64,000 bases of DNA. Source: Gnetum montanum. Its lineage: Eukaryota > Streptophyta > Gnetopsida > Gnetales > Gnetaceae. This document shows, in pieces, positions 22,271-34,759 of this stretch. The DNA lies in assembly GCA_015680685.1 (NCBI GenBank), contig MNCI01009293.1:283026-347025 (forward strand), read 5' to 3'. The translations under genes and the position numbers were made by a program. Below the pieces are notes generated by a model. It searched no databases, was not told the origin of the DNA, and saw only the letters and a list, made by a program, of their open reading frames with translations. The stretch's first letter is position 1; every line of letters begins with the position of its first letter.

Positions 22271-23490
22271 CATCTCCTACATGACTAAGTTGGAAGGAAG
22301 AGATCCAAAAAATTGAGCATGCCTATTCATCTGGTGAGGTATTTTGGTCACTGGTTTGCTTAGGCTCATGGAAAGGTTTTATTTGTTGCATGTTGACTAG
22401 TTGTTTCTTGTTTGGGATTTTAGGTTTATATATTAACATGGTCCCAGAAGAAAATGTTTCATAAATGACACAAGGCCCCTTCCATAACATGTGGAACTTA
22501 GTTCTTTGTAGTACATGTGTGGAATCCTAGTAGAGGACCTTATCTCCCAATTGAAATTTTTCCTTCCTAATCCTAAGGTCATGTTGTTGCTTGTTGAGTG
22601 CCTTGTACAACTTGGTAGATGACAAGGCTACCAATTAGTTATCATCTAGTAAGTTGAGGTTCATCAATCTTTCCCTTTGTGATAGACTTAGGTCTAGGTC
22701 TAGGTCATAAGCTATTAATAATGTATGTAGCTTAGCTTGAATTGGAAGTATTGACAATTTTTCATACACAAGTTTATTGGGAGAGTAGCCAATAGAAAGT
22801 TTCCATGTGGATCGATAGACCCAAAGAACATCAATGAGTTTTGTACTTCAATCCCTCCTATATTTACTAATAGTTCTTGTTAGTATCTTTATTATTTCCC
22901 TATTTGTAACCTCTACTTGACCATTGGCTTGGAGATGGTAGGATGTTGTTAATTTATGTTCAACCCCCAAGTGTTACATGAGCTTTTGAAAGGTAGTGCT
23001 TATAAAATGAGTACCATTGTTAGAAATAAGTGCACATGGCATACAAAACCTATTTACAACATTTTTTTATATAAACTAAGCAACCATAGAAGATGTGCAA
23101 TCAATGATAGCTATAGCTTTTGCCCATTTCATATAATAGTCAATAGTGACTATGATATACACCTTTCCATTTGACATGGATGTGATGAGACCCATGAAGT
23201 CAATGCCCTAGATATCCAAGGGTTCAAGTGATTGCATCCATTGCTAAGGTTCCTCCATATAAGTAGTCATTCCACCATCACATTGGTAGCATTCATAGGA
23301 GTGGATAAATTCGTGAGCATCCTTGAAAAGTATTGGCCAATAATACCTTGCCATGAGGATCTTAATGGTCGTGCATCTCCCAGCATAGTGGCCCCCATAA
23401 GGGCCCTTGTGAGCATCTTGAGAAATGTGTAGTTGATTAGCATCAGGAACATACCAACAAACCATGCTATTGATACACACCTTTTAAAGG
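22271..23490 (-). pseudogene. Integrase of element C
   Basis: On the minus strand the HHCC zinc region is at 23,265-23,440 (DAHKGPYGGHYAGR...HSYECYQCDGG), with the last Cys pair partly altered. The core shows GIDFMGLITSMSNGK and a degraded second Asp region, followed by the C-terminal domain near 22,500-22,560 (GDKVLY..., ending AAGTTCCACATGTTATGG on DNA). Pol ends at 22,289-22,271 with CTTAGTCATGTAGGAGATGG, the pol-end purine motif. No chromodomain follows. Stops and frameshifts are frequent. Confidence 0.83.
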
Positions 23491-23679
23491 TTCCTATTGA
23501 TCTCCATGAAGCATTTCACCTGGTTAAGAAATTATTATTTCTTCTTGTGGTCCCACTCTTGTGGTATCTCCTTGGTGAGAAGATAGGTGAGAATGTGATC
23601 ATACCAATTTGATTCAATGAGCATTTGTTCAATTATAGCCCTAGCAAAGAGGAGTTTGTTAAGAAACTGATTTGATAGT

Positions 23680-24960
23680 GGGTTGTCATCCTCTTTGTTG
23701 TCCCATCATAATCGAGACAAGTGATCAGCAACCACATTCTTCGTGCCATTTTGATCTACCTTTGTAAGATCAAATTCTTGCAAGATCACCAACCATCATA
23801 TGACATAGGGACTTACCACTAATTTCTTCATCAAGAACCAGATTACACTATGGTCAATGTGCATGAACACCTTGTATCCAAGCACATAGTGCCTCAATTT
23901 CTCCAAAGCGAATACCACTATCATCAATTCTTTCTTTGTTGTGGTGTAATTCAACTATACACCCAAAATACTTATTCTTGTGTAGTGGATGTAGTAAGGA
24001 CATTTTTGATCATCCAACTACATGGGAACAATCCCCAAGGCATAATTCAATGCATCTATCATGATGTGGAAAGGTCTATACAGTCAAATGCTCATAGAAT
24101 TAGAGTCTCCATGAGCTTCTGCTTGAGATGCTAGAATGCATGCTCACATTCTTTGGTCCAAACAAATGGAGCATCCTTCATTGTTAGCTCCATCAATGGT
24201 TTAGTGATCTTAGAGAAATTCTCAATGAATCACTAGTAGTAGCTAATGTGTCCAAGGAATGACCTCATATCTTTGACTATTTCTAGTTGTCTAGTAATTC
24301 CTTGAATGACCCTTATTTTTTCAAAGTTCACCTCAATTCCTTTTCCAAAAATTCTATGTCCCAAACTAATGCCTTCCTAAACCATCAGGTGTCTTTTCTA
24401 CTAGTTGAGTCTAAGGTTTATCTCCACACATCCTTTTAGCACTTTCTCAAGTAAGTCCAAGACTTTCTTGAATGTAGCCCCATAGGTTGAGTAGTCATCC
24501 ATGTAGACTTCCACCTTGCTACCAATCTACTATTGAAAGATGCTCAGGACAAGGCATTAAAATGTAGCTAGGGAAATACATAGACCAAATGACATCTTTC
24601 TGTATGTGAAAGTTTCTAAGAAACTTATGAATGTTTTTTTGGCCTAATCCTCTAGTGTAATCTAATTTTGGTTATAGCCACTATAATCATCTAGAAAGCT
24701 CTAGTAGTAATGCCCAGAAATTGTGCCCAACACCTAGTCTATAAATGATGATGGAAAGTGATCTTTATAAGTTGCCATGTTCAATATCTTGAAATCAATA
24801 CAGATCCTCCATTTGCTATCCATCTTTGGCATTATCACAAGTTGGCTAACCCACTCACTATCTATAATGGGATAGATGAACCCTGCCTTAAGGAGTTGTT
24901 TAATCTTCTCTTAAATGATCTACTTTAGTTTAGGATTCAACCATCACTACAACTCCCTCT
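23680..24960 (-). pseudogene. Reverse transcriptase and RNase H of element C
   Basis: On the minus strand the RT centre reads VEVYMDDYSTY, with both catalytic Asp codons at 24,494-24,499, so the active centre is intact although the frame is not. Upstream are SEWVSQLVIMPKMD and a CIDFKILNMATYKDHF-like block. RNase H keeps the first Asp (IDALNYALG, about 24,040) and has YVLGYKVFMHIDH near 23,870. Premature stops, mainly TAG, are scattered throughout. The N-terminal linker before RT runs to about 25,600. Confidence 0.85.
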
Positions 24961-25599
24961 TTGGCTTGATGGTAGGAGTTGTGTAGATGTAGTGCTAGCA
25001 TATCCTAGGATCAATCTTAGTGAGTTTAGGATATGACCAAGCAAAATTTGTTGGCCATTTTTTGACCACCTCCAATAGCTTCTTTTTTTATATAGTTGTA
25101 AGGTTGACATTGATGATAACAAGCTTTCCATTATTTAAAAAGACATATTCCATTCTAGCTAGTAAAGGTTTTAGCTTGAGGGGTCCTTGTTTAAATCTTT
25201 CAAGAATCTCCAACTCTCCCCAGTTGCTTTCATCAAGTTCATCATCAAAGAGTTGATGATGAACTTACTTTAGTTCATCCATGCCTTCAATGTATGCACT
25301 TGTAAGGCTCTCAGTTGGTTCCATGCATATTGTTGAGCTGCTATCAAGATCAACTATCAACCATTGGTTGCCCCTCTATTTTGTGGCCGTTGCATACAAA
25401 CACCTTTGAATTTCTATTATATTGGCACACTGTTTGTATGCTATGATAAATTTTCTTTTTATGGATCATAATTTTTGTACACAGTTGCACCTTGTGTCAT
25501 TGTACACAATGCATGGAATGCACTTCCTCTCTATCTTTCCAAAATTACTTTCCTTCAAAATTTCCAAGGAGAGTCTTTTATTCCCAGTCATGCATCTAT

Positions 25600-26000
25600 G
25601 GTACTCAACCAAGCCCTTCCCATGATGATTTGTAAGTCCCCTAGTTAGTTATTAACATGAATCACCAAGAAGTTAGTAGGATAGGACCAACCACATATGG
25701 TGGTCACAATGTCCTCCAAAAATCTCAAAGGAATGATGATGGACTAATCTACCAACTCAAGAGGAATGTTGCTCTTCTTGAGTGGAAGTAGGTTCTAGGC
25801 TTTGTACATTTCATGGGAAATAAAATTCACACCAAAACCTAAGTCTATAAGAGCTTTGCAAGGATCATTTCCAGTGATTTGCAAATAAATTAGGGGAATC
25901 CCAAGATTAGATCTTCTCTTGGAAAGGTGGCCAACCTTAATCCAATCCATGATAACACATGTCAACATCATGGTATGCACTTTGGGAGGCATTTGGTTTG
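25600..26000 (-). pseudogene. Protease of element C
   Basis: On the minus strand the 65-codon piece 25,795-25,992 starts MPPKVHTMMLTCVIMDWIK and reaches KALIDLGFGVNFISHEMYKA. The active-site triplet is Asp-Leu-Gly (25,837-25,845), where E has Asp-Ser-Gly; the Ser-to-Leu change would inactivate it. Downstream are IPLRFLEDIV and QIIMGRAWLST-like blocks. Confidence 0.82.
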
Positions 26001-26773
26001 AAGCGATCTTAAATGAGATTTCAAAGGATGAGGGAGAGGTAAGGTCATTAGTTGCAAGTGTATGTGAGGGCTTAGAAGGACTACTAGTTTAGAAGAAAGG
26101 TCTTTTTTAGGGTTTGTTCTTTAAACCACTCAACTAAGGAGTCAGCTATAAGTTAACAGCCCTTGTGGCATTTCTTTACTATAGCTAGGCAAGAATTTCA
26201 CCTTACATGGTGGAGCTGGTAGTAGTTGAGTTGAGGGCAAAGGTATAAGTGCAAAAGGCTAAGGAGGATAGAATGGAAATGGTAATTCCCACCTTGGAGA
26301 TTGAGCTCTATAATATTCAAGAGGGTGGTAGTGGTGTTGAAAGGAGGCATGATTAGAAGAGTCATGTGGAGAAATCAACTACTAAACGTAGTACCCATAT
26401 GGATTTGGCTCCCAATAAGGGTACTACTACCTTGGTGGTGGCATCCCCCATGACTATGGATGTTGCCACTACTAGTACTACTCATGAGGTTAGAGTAGAG
26501 CTCCACTTGCATAGCAGGCTTGATATTGGTAGAATTGCCTATAGTTGTCTTGAGGATAAGGAAACCTCCTAGGTTCTTACCTTCTTGCCAATCTAGGATT
26601 TAGTGTGTATGCCCTAGACTCCTACAACTATGGCATAATGAGGCAAACTCCCTTAGGATGCTCATAGTGGCAAATGTCACATCCACCATTATCATCTATT
26701 TTAGAATTCACAACTTCTTCAATGGAAGTAGCTTTGTCCTTACCCCTTTGATGGGTACGTTTAGCTTCTTTCA
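26001..26773 (-). pseudogene. C-terminal gag fragment of element C
   Basis: On the minus strand this holds the zinc knuckle CDICHYEHPKGVC at 26,681-26,643 (CX2CX3HX4C, ligands intact) and then a Pro/Tyr/Gln-rich tail (PYGYY, HHYHPLEYYRAQSPR). The capsid block and N-terminus are absent: homology to the gag of E stops at about 26,773, where element D begins in the opposite orientation. Confidence 0.75.
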
Positions 26774-27926
26774 AGACAAGACACTACTTCAACATCATCA
26801 AATTTCAAAACTTGGAGCACAAGACAAAGGGAAGCAACCCATGGAGGAGCCACCACCACCTGGAACCACATGTGTTCCACAAAATTTCGTAATTTTTTGA
26901 TTTTGCACTTTTTGTGTTGTGTCCCAATTTTGTTCTATCAAGATCTCCACTGTGGCATGAATAAATTCCCTATCAGTCAATAATTCCCATACCTATCCAC
27001 TATGTAATCAATGGGGCTTGTTCTCATTTTGACTTAAGGATGAGTTTTCATTTAGTCGTGGGGGTATGATAAATCATGATTCATCAGGCTACGATATCGA
27101 AACCCCAATATAAGATCCACAATATCGGGTACGTCATATCGCAGCCTAAATAATGATATCAGATACATGATATCGTGATTCCTATGTGAGCCTATATATA
27201 CACATGTAGGTGCATGAGAGGAGTCAGTTTTGAAATAGTTAGTTTTTCAATCAATAGATAGAAGTTAGTTCATTTTTCTAGTTCTTCTCAACCCTTTCTC
27301 CCAGTGCATGCCCATAGTATGATGATTGTAATTGTATGGCATCCTTTATTCAAGTGTGACGTACTTGGATATGCACATGACCAAAAATAAAGATTGAGAT
27401 TACTTCATCATTGTAGCATTCACTTAGTTTAATTACTTAATTTTAATTGTTATTAAACATGAAATGAGTACAACTTAATCACGAGCATCTACATGTGACT
27501 GCTTGGTATCCTAGTAGCATACTCAGGCCATGCACTTGGTAATCCTAGTGGTAGTAGTGCACAAGGCCTAAGATGTGTATAGATGATTAAGGAATGGATG
27601 CTCATTGCACTTAGGCTAGCTTAGACTCTCTCTTCCTATCTCCTCTTAGTATAGCTCTCTCTCTCTCCCTTTTCCTCCTAGCTTAGCTAAGATTATTTTC
27701 CATCACCTCTAGGAGTAGCATTAGTTTAGGAACATATCATACACCTCACTTTGGACTAAAACATACATGAAAAAGTAAATACTAGTCCAGGTGGAAAGAT
27801 AGCAAACTGTGATCAACGAGTAGCTATCTAAATACCACAACTAGCCCGTCTATGGAGTTCAACTGGATCGTGCATGAAATACTCATATTCATATTGTTGA
27901 GTGTAGGGGTACCTCACCACTCATCA
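26774..27926 (+). mobile_element. Element D: 3' stub and LTR of a plus-strand relative
   Basis: Positions 26,774-26,900 read like the last codons of ORF3 (QDKGKQPMEEPPPPGTT), comparable to EPPPPSTM in A. A 160-base noncoding stretch and the polypurine tract GTCGTGGGGGTA (to 27,066) precede the LTR. Everything upstream is missing. It joins head-on to the broken gag of C. Confidence 0.75.
27067..27926 (+). repeat. 3' LTR of element D
   Basis: It begins TGATAAATCATG and ends CCACTCATCA (860 bases). U3 contains GATATC-type repeats (ACGATATCGAAAC, ACATGATATCGTGATT) instead of the CATCGATG repeats of A and C. The TATA box CCTATATATA is at 27,191-27,200. R-U5 has the tandem CTTGGTAATCCTAG motif near 27,505-27,555. 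Confidence 0.87.
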
Positions 27927-28699
27927 GTCGGGTAATCCTGATAATCCCAAATGAGCTATCATGGCTAGGTTTTGATGATAGCCTCACTACTAACATCCTC
28001 AACAACCAAGGCACACATATCATTGAAAGGATAGGTCTTGACTATGCCTCACTGCACATCACTAGTTTATTGGTCCTTTTGTTTTTGGTTTATGCCTCCA
28101 GAACATTAGAGGTGATGTCTTGGGTGATACCTCTAGCACTGGTATGTTTGGAGAATATTGGAAGTGACATCCTAGATGATGCTTCACATTCCATGTGAGG
28201 CTAATAATAAATCCATGAATATGTTAATTTTATATTTTGTTTGGATACATGTTGGACTCTTGGCAAGTACACATGATAACATAATACACATATGATACTA
28301 AGTGTGATGCATGGTAGCCTCCTTATTTGTGCTGGTGATTGAAGTTAGAAAACCTTGGTTTTGGCATAGTATCATAAATGGATATTATGGTTGTGTAGTT
28401 GTAAGTTTATTTGGATGTTTTAATGGTTCATTTGTATGCTTTTTGAGTTAACATATTTTTCAAGTCATCCATGCTTCTCGAGTTAACATATTTTGCAGGT
28501 AATCCATGCTCCTCCTAATTCACATCAAATTTGTCCATGTAGTGATTAGAGATGTTGCCAAGGTTTCTCACTGAGTTCTATACTAATAACCCATTTTATT
28601 TTTAAGTTGATTTTTTGGGGAAGGGATGGACCTCATGGAGGATTTGTTATGATGATATGAGCTTGATGATATTATGTTTTAGTTTAAAGCTTTAGTTAT
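27927..28699. other. Unassigned stretch between D and E
   Basis: No ORF of note. Two imperfect repeats, ATTAGAGGTGATGTCTTGGG and ATTGGAAGTGACATCCTAGA, lie about 50 bases apart at 28,100-28,180. A GGGGAAGGGATGG motif near 28,618 resembles the polypurine tract and LTR start of F. It lies on the left flank of E, whose right flank is the end of the 5' LTR of F, so part of it may be that LTR. I could not align it to the 3' LTR of F by eye. Confidence 0.35.
28695..28699. other. Left target-site duplication of element E
   Basis: GTTAT stands directly left of the LTR of E. The right flank is GCTAT (38,773-38,777), one transition different. A 5-base duplication is normal for Ty3/gypsy integration. 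Confidence 0.6.
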
Positions 28700-29510
28700 T
28701 GATGAGCGACAAGTACCCCTACACTCAACCATACGAATCACAAGAGTTCACGCATGATCAAGTTGACTTCCATAGACCTTAAGGCTTAAAGTACATTAGT
28801 TTTAAGAAGTGAAGTCTAATCATTACAATTGTTATCTTCCTAATTACACTTGTGAAATGCAAAGGTACAATTATGTGCAAATAAGGCATCTATTTTTTAT
28901 CATTTTTTATGTTTTATGTTCTTGGTGCTTAAAATAAAGAAATGAGGTAATTTTTAATGGTTAATTTAATCTAACTAACTAATTAATCTCTAACTAATCC
29001 TAACATAAGTATCTGGTTCCACTTTAGGTTACCAAATGTTAAGTGTTTCTGGAATTACCAAGCATCATGTGCATGCTCGAAGCAATTGTACTTATGTGCT
29101 TAATTAATTACTATTTAGTCTAGCTAACTTAACTTAGCTTAATTACTTAAAAGCATTAAATAATATTGCATAAAGCATTAAATGCATAAATAAAATATTT
29201 AATCCAACTAACATGCTTCAAGGTTTATTAGAAAGCTCATCTTTATTACCACACACAGTACCATGCTTAGGTACAATAGTGCTTGAATGAAGATCCATAC
29301 ACTCAATAACTCCTATTGTGAGCACTTGGGAAAATATTCTAACTTTGAGGAAGAAAAATTGCAAGATCTTTGCTATGCTATGAAAAAACTTATTTCCAAA
29401 CTGTGCACCCAAGCACTATATTTATAGGTTCGCACACATCCTATGACATCAAATATCCAACATTACCTCTGAGCCTTGGATATCAAAGCTAGACAAAATA
29501 CACTTCATCA
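28700..29510 (-). repeat. 3' LTR of element E
   Basis: The minus strand begins TGATGAAGTG at 29,510 and ends CGCTCATCA at 28,700 (811 bases). A TATA box (CTATAAATATAGTGC on the minus strand) is at about 29,415-29,428. Compared with the 5' LTR it lacks about 40 bases of U3, the part with paired GATATC/ATATC repeats, and a short piece around the U5 tandem motif. Confidence 0.9.
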
Positions 29511-31475
29511 TACCCCCATGACTAAATGAAAACTCATCCTTGAGTTAACAAAAGGAGGAAAAAGTCCCTTATAAAATATTTGGAAGGTATGGGATTATTG
29601 ACTTACATGCAAACTAACTCAAATAGAACAAACAAATTCTAAGTGCCTTGAGTGTATAAATTTACAATATTTTACAAAATTGGGTGTTCATGATAATAGA
29701 ATTGAACACCTTGGCCAAGACTGACATCTAGCTCCTCTAGCAACTAAAGAATGAGCGAGAAGATTCAATGATCATGAAGGGGCCACATTGCATAGTGTTG
29801 TTATTGATTCCATGGTGAAGATAGTCCAGCCTCCAGTCCATACTTCCCACTACAATCATAACAAAATCACAAATTAGTGTGCAATGTGTAACTTATAGAT
29901 TTTAGGTACCTTGTCTCATTGGTAGTTACACTTGGCTATGTTGTGATTATGGTGAATTGATTCTTTTAATAGCATTAATGAGAAGACTAAAAAATAGAGT
30001 GAAATGGATAAGAGATCCATTATAAATTTTGAAAAGCATAAATGCAATGAAATGCTTGAAGAGGATTAAGGAATTCACAAGAACAAAAAAAAAGAGGATT
30101 TTACTAAAAAACATTATGAAGATGTGCATAATTGGATGCCATTGATGGAGCACACAAAAGGATTTAATTGTGAGAATGCTTAAGGATAAAGAATTTAACT
30201 AACCTAACCAAAAGGTATGTAAGTGGATCCTCCTCAAAGCAAACACATGCCCTATATTACCCTTACATATCCTCAAACCAAGGAGTCCATGGGCTCCATG
30301 GGTGATTAATGGTTACAGAAAGTTAAGTATGAAAACTCACAAGAAACTACCTAAGAATTTTGACACATCAAATCAAGACATCGAACAAGGACATGAACAC
30401 CAATAGTGAGGTGAGACATGGAAAACATAGGTGGATGAGAGAGAGAAAGTGGAATGGAATTTTCAATTAAGGTCACATGAAGTCACTTGTGAATTTTGTC
30501 GTTAAATGACCTAATAAAATCCATCCTTAGTCTAGACCAAAACCAACCACATTCAATGACTTTGCATTACCACTTTAAGACCAGTCTACCCCCTTGAGAC
30601 ACAAGATTACTCACACAGAACAACCACCATTCCTTATTTAAGAAGAAAAGAGAAGTAAGAAGTGAGAAAGGGCCTTAGTTAGATGCAACTTTTAGGCATG
30701 GGTAACATGTCTTTCTAGTCCCATAACTAGTGCTTATAACCTATTTATTTTTTCTACGAGGCATGCTTTGAACTCCATCACTTTTATTTTTATTTTTGTT
30801 TTTGTTTTTTTTTTTTAATAGGAACCACACCATGTGAAGACTTATTCAATTTCCTATTATTGATCAACATAGAATGGTAAGAAATCCATGAAAACACTCA
30901 TGCATCCAAGTAAGTAGAAGAGTATAAAGAGTATTGAGTCCCCTTGAAGTTACACCCTATTCAAACCTTTGAATCCTTTCCAAGTCTAAAAACTACCAAG
31001 GTCACAAGTTCATTAAAGTTTTATTAATGAAAAGGGACCTCACACTTCTAGAACTGAAAACACCATAAAGTTTGTGGGATGGGTGGATGACACAGACTCA
31101 CTGCCTATTTCATGAAAAAGAAATCATGCCTTAGTTATTAGTAACAAAATTCAAAGCTAGAATCCAGACACAAATAATTAAATAGCACATGCCCATATTA
31201 AGCAAACCGCATTGTACCCAATTAGCAATAAGGCACATTATTATTAGAACATAACACAAAAATCACACCAAAATAAAGAAAAATATACAAGAAATTATAA
31301 AACATTCAAGACAAATAAAATGTACTAATGATGTTGTAAAAGAAAAATTAATAAAGTAAAAACAAAAAGGTGTAAGATAAAGAACACATAAAACAAAAAT
31401 TTGTAAAAATATCAAGGTGTAAAACAAAAAGATAAAAACCTAAAGATTCACTTATATAATTAGCATGGATGGACA
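29511..31475 (-). other. 3' noncoding region of element E with ORF3 deleted
   Basis: From 31,475 down to about 29,950 the minus strand follows the conserved 3' region of A and C, with the block GACATGTTACCCATGCC at 30,690-30,712. At about 29,900-29,940 it matches the last part of the ORF3 intron of C (CACAACATAGCCAAGTGTAA). The acceptor-like GATTGTAG is at about 29,850. After this only some 330 bases remain, where A and C have about 3 kb. The tract TTAGTCATGGGGGTA is at 29,525-29,511. Confidence 0.7.
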
Positions 31476-32720
31476 TCTCCCCCACAACTAAGTTGAAAGG
31501 AGGTGATTCAAAAGATTGAGCATGGTTGTCCATCTAATGAGATGTTTATTGCACTAGCTTGCTTAGGCTTGAGGAAAGGTTTGATTTGTTGCATCTTGAC
31601 TAGTTGTTTCTTATTTGGGCTCTTAGGTTTGTAGATTATCATGATCCTAGAAGAAAAAGTTTTAAAAATAATATAAGGAACTTCTCACAATGTTTGAAAC
31701 TTGGTTCATTATGGCATATGTGTGGGTTTTTGGTAGATGACCTTATCTCCTGGTTGAAATTTGACTTTTCTAATTCTAAGGTCATGACACTTTTTGTTGA
31801 ATGCCTTGTGCGACTCATTAGATGATAAGGCCACCAATTGATTTTTTTCTAGTAGGTTCAGATTCATTAATCTTCTTTTTGTGCTAGACTTAAGTCAAGG
31901 CTAAGGTCACAAGCTATTGAAAGTGTATGAAGCTCAAATTGAATAGGAAGAGTTGGTAGTTTTCCATACACTAGCTCATGGGAGAGTAGCCTATAGGGAG
32001 CTTCCAGGTGGAGCGGTAGGCCCAGAGGGCATCATTGAGTTTCATGCTCTAGTACCTCCTATATCTACTAACTATTCTTATTAAGATGTTATTGATTTCC
32101 CTATTTGTAACCTCAACTTGACCATTTTCTTAGGGATGATAAGGTGTTATTAATTTATGCTTAAGCCCTAATCATTGCATAAGCTTCCAAAAGGTAGTGC
32201 CTATAAAGTGGATTCCATTATTAGAAATTAATGCATGTGACACACCAAACCTATTTACAACATTTTGTTATACAAACCAAGTTTTCATAGAAGATGTACA
32301 GTTGGTGATGGCTATTGCTTCTACCCATTTCGTACAATAGTCAATAGTGACTATGATGTATGCCTTTCCATTTGACATGGGTGTGATGGGACCCATAAAG
32401 TCAATGCCCCAGATGTTGAAGGGTTCTAATTGTTGAATCCACTATTGAGTTCCCTCCATTCAAGTAGTCATTTCACCATTGCATTAACAATGCTCACAAG
32501 AGCTGACAAATTGGTGAGCATCCCTAAAAAGTGTTGGCTAGTAATATCCTACCATCAAGATCTTAATGGTTGTACATCTCCCATCATAGTGGCCTCCACA
32601 AGGACACTCATGAGCATCCTAGAGAACACATAGTTGATTAGCATTAGGGATACACAAATGAACTAGGCCATTGGTTCACACCTTCTAGAGATGCCCATTG
32701 ATCTCCATGAAGCATTTCAC
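31476..32720 (-). pseudogene. Integrase of element E
   Basis: The HHCC region is on the minus strand at about 32,620-32,470 (DAHECPCGGHYDGR...SSCEHC). The core follows: an [18 protein letters not shown] block near 32,400 and ISNNGIHF near 32,220, where Asp has become Asn. The C-terminal domain and the pol-end motif CTTAGTTGTGGGGGAGATG (31,493-31,473) complete it. There is no chromodomain. Multiple stops. Confidence 0.83.
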
Positions 32721-32879
32721 CTAGTCAAGAAACTATTGTTTCTTCTAGTATTTTATCTCTTATGGCATCTCTTAAGTGAGAAGATAGGTGAGAATGCCAT
32801 CATACCATTTAGGCTTAATGGGAAATTATTTAGTTATAGCCTCGGTAAGATAAGTTCATCAAGAAACTAATCAAATAGT

Positions 32880-34150
32880 AGGTTTTCCTCCTCTTTGTTA
32901 TTCCATCTCAATTGAGACTAGTGGTCAATGACTACATTCTTAGTTCCCTTTCGATCTACCATTGTAAGATCAAACTCTTGCAAGTTCACCAATCACTGTA
33001 TGACACGGGGGCTCACCATTGACTTATTCATCAAGAAGTAAATTGCACTATGATCCATGTGCATAAACACTTTGTACCCAAGCACATAGTGCATGAACTT
33101 TTCCAAAGCAAACACCACTACCATCAATTATTTTTCTATGGTGGTGTAGTTCAGCTATGCACCCACAATGCTTCAACTTATGTAGTGGATGTAATATGGA
33201 TGTTTTTTGTCATCTAATAGCATAATCATAGCCCCCAAGGCATAATTTAATATGTCCATTATGATGTGTAATGGTCTGGACTAGTCTAGCGCTTATAGAA
33301 TTAGTATTTCTATGAGTTTTCTTTTCAACTATTGGAATGCATATTCACATTCCTTGGTCTAAATAAATGAAGCATCTATCTTTGTTAGCTTGACCAATGA
33401 TTTTACCATAGTAGAGAAATTCTCTATGAATTGTCAGTAAAAGCTAGTGTGTCCAAGGAATGACCAGACATCTTTTATAGTTTATTGTTGATAGTAATTC
33501 CTTTGATGATCCTAATCTTTTCAAGGTTGGCTTTAATTCCTACTTGTGAAATTTTGTGCCCTAACACAATGCTGTCCTAGACCATCATATGGCTCTTCTA
33601 CCAATTGAGCTGAAGTTTGATCTCCATACATCTTTTAAAAACTTACTCAAGATGGTTTAGGATTTGCTCAAATGTAGCCCCATAGGTGGAGAAGTCATCC
33701 ATAAAGACTTCCACCTTGCTACTAATCTACTACTAAAAAATACCCAAGGCTAGATGTTGGAATGTGTCAAGGGCATTGCACAAGTTTAAAGGCATATTTT
33801 AATATGCAAAAGTCCCCCATGAACTTGTGAATGTTGTTTTGGCCTAATCCTCTAGTGCAATCTAGATTTGGTTCTAACCACTATAACCATCCAGAAAACT
33901 GTAATAAAATTATCTAGAAATGGTGTCCAACACTTGATCCACAAATGCCAATGGAAACTGATCTTTAAATGTTACCATATTCAACAACCAAAAGTCGATG
34001 TAGATCCATCACTTGACACCTTTCTTTGGCACAATCACTAGTGGGCTAATCCACTCACTATCCACAATGGAATAGATAAACCTCACCTTGAGGAGTTGTT
34101 CAATTTCTTCTTTGATGATTTGCTTCAATTTGGGGTTCAACTACCGCTAT
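32880..34150 (-). pseudogene. Reverse transcriptase and RNase H of element E
   Basis: The catalytic centre on the minus strand reads VEVFMDDFSTYG, both Asp codons intact at 33,694-33,699. Upstream are DSEWISPLVIVPKKG (about 34,050) and FKDQFPLAFVDQVLDTIS. RNase H keeps Asp in the IIMDILNYALGAM block (about 33,250) and has YVLGYKVFMHMDHSAI near 33,070. The frame has TAG/TAA stops and small indels. Confidence 0.86.
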
Positions 34151-34759
34151 GGCTATCTACTTGCCTTCATGGTTGGATCAATGTAGATACATTGTTAGCA
34201 TATCCTAGGATTAATCCTTGTGATTTTGGGATATGATCAAGCAAAGGTTGTTGGCCATCTGTTGACCACATTCAGCAACATCTTCTTTTGTTTAGGAGCA
34301 AGATTTGCATTGATTATTACCATATTTCCATTTTTTAAGAATGCATATTCCATGCCAACAGGTAGAATTTCCAACTCAAGGGGCTCTTGTTTAAAATTTT
34401 TAAGAATTTCCAACTCTTCCTAATTAGTATCATCAATTCGTCAATGGAGAGTTGGTGATGAACTTGCTCCAGTTCATCCATGCCTTCCAAATAGGCAAAT
34501 GTTAGGCTCTTAACAAGTTTCATGCATACTATGCTACTTCCAAGGTCAGCTGTCAGCCACTGGGTGCCCTCTTGCTTTGTGGCTACCACATACATGCACT
34601 TTTGAATTTTAGATATATTAGCATACTAACTACATGCTTTGATAGATACACTATTAATGGCCCATAGTTTCTACACATAGTTGCACCCTGTGTCACTATA
34701 TGTGATGCATGGAACTTTCTTCCTCTTGATCTTCCCAAATGCATTCTCTTTAGAGATTT

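Larger units (their letters stand above)
16352..26773 (-). mobile_element. Element C: Ty3/gypsy element with ORF3, 5' end lost
   Basis: Read on the minus strand: gag (truncated), protease, RT, RNase H, integrase, conserved 3' region, promoter-like cassette, intron, ORF3, polypurine tract and 3' LTR. The 5' LTR, primer site and N-terminal gag are missing. At 26,773 the gag sequence breaks off and plus-strand 3' sequence of element D begins. C keeps the Met-Asp-Asp RT centre but carries many stops. It is the second near full-length witness for ORF3. Confidence 0.88.

Noticed and set aside
22064-22273. Minus-strand Phe/Leu/Ser-rich frame as an env-like membrane protein
   Set aside because: Same T-rich post-pol stretch as above. 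Composition explains it and it is not shared as an ORF.
23244-23480. Plus-strand open frame at 23,232-23,432 as a gene
   Set aside because: It is antisense to the integrase zinc region of C. The minus-strand reading shows GGHYAGR and the other integrase residues.
28100-28180. Imperfect repeats as a CRISPR or satellite array
   Set aside because: Only two degenerate units, no regular spacers, and the genome is a plant.
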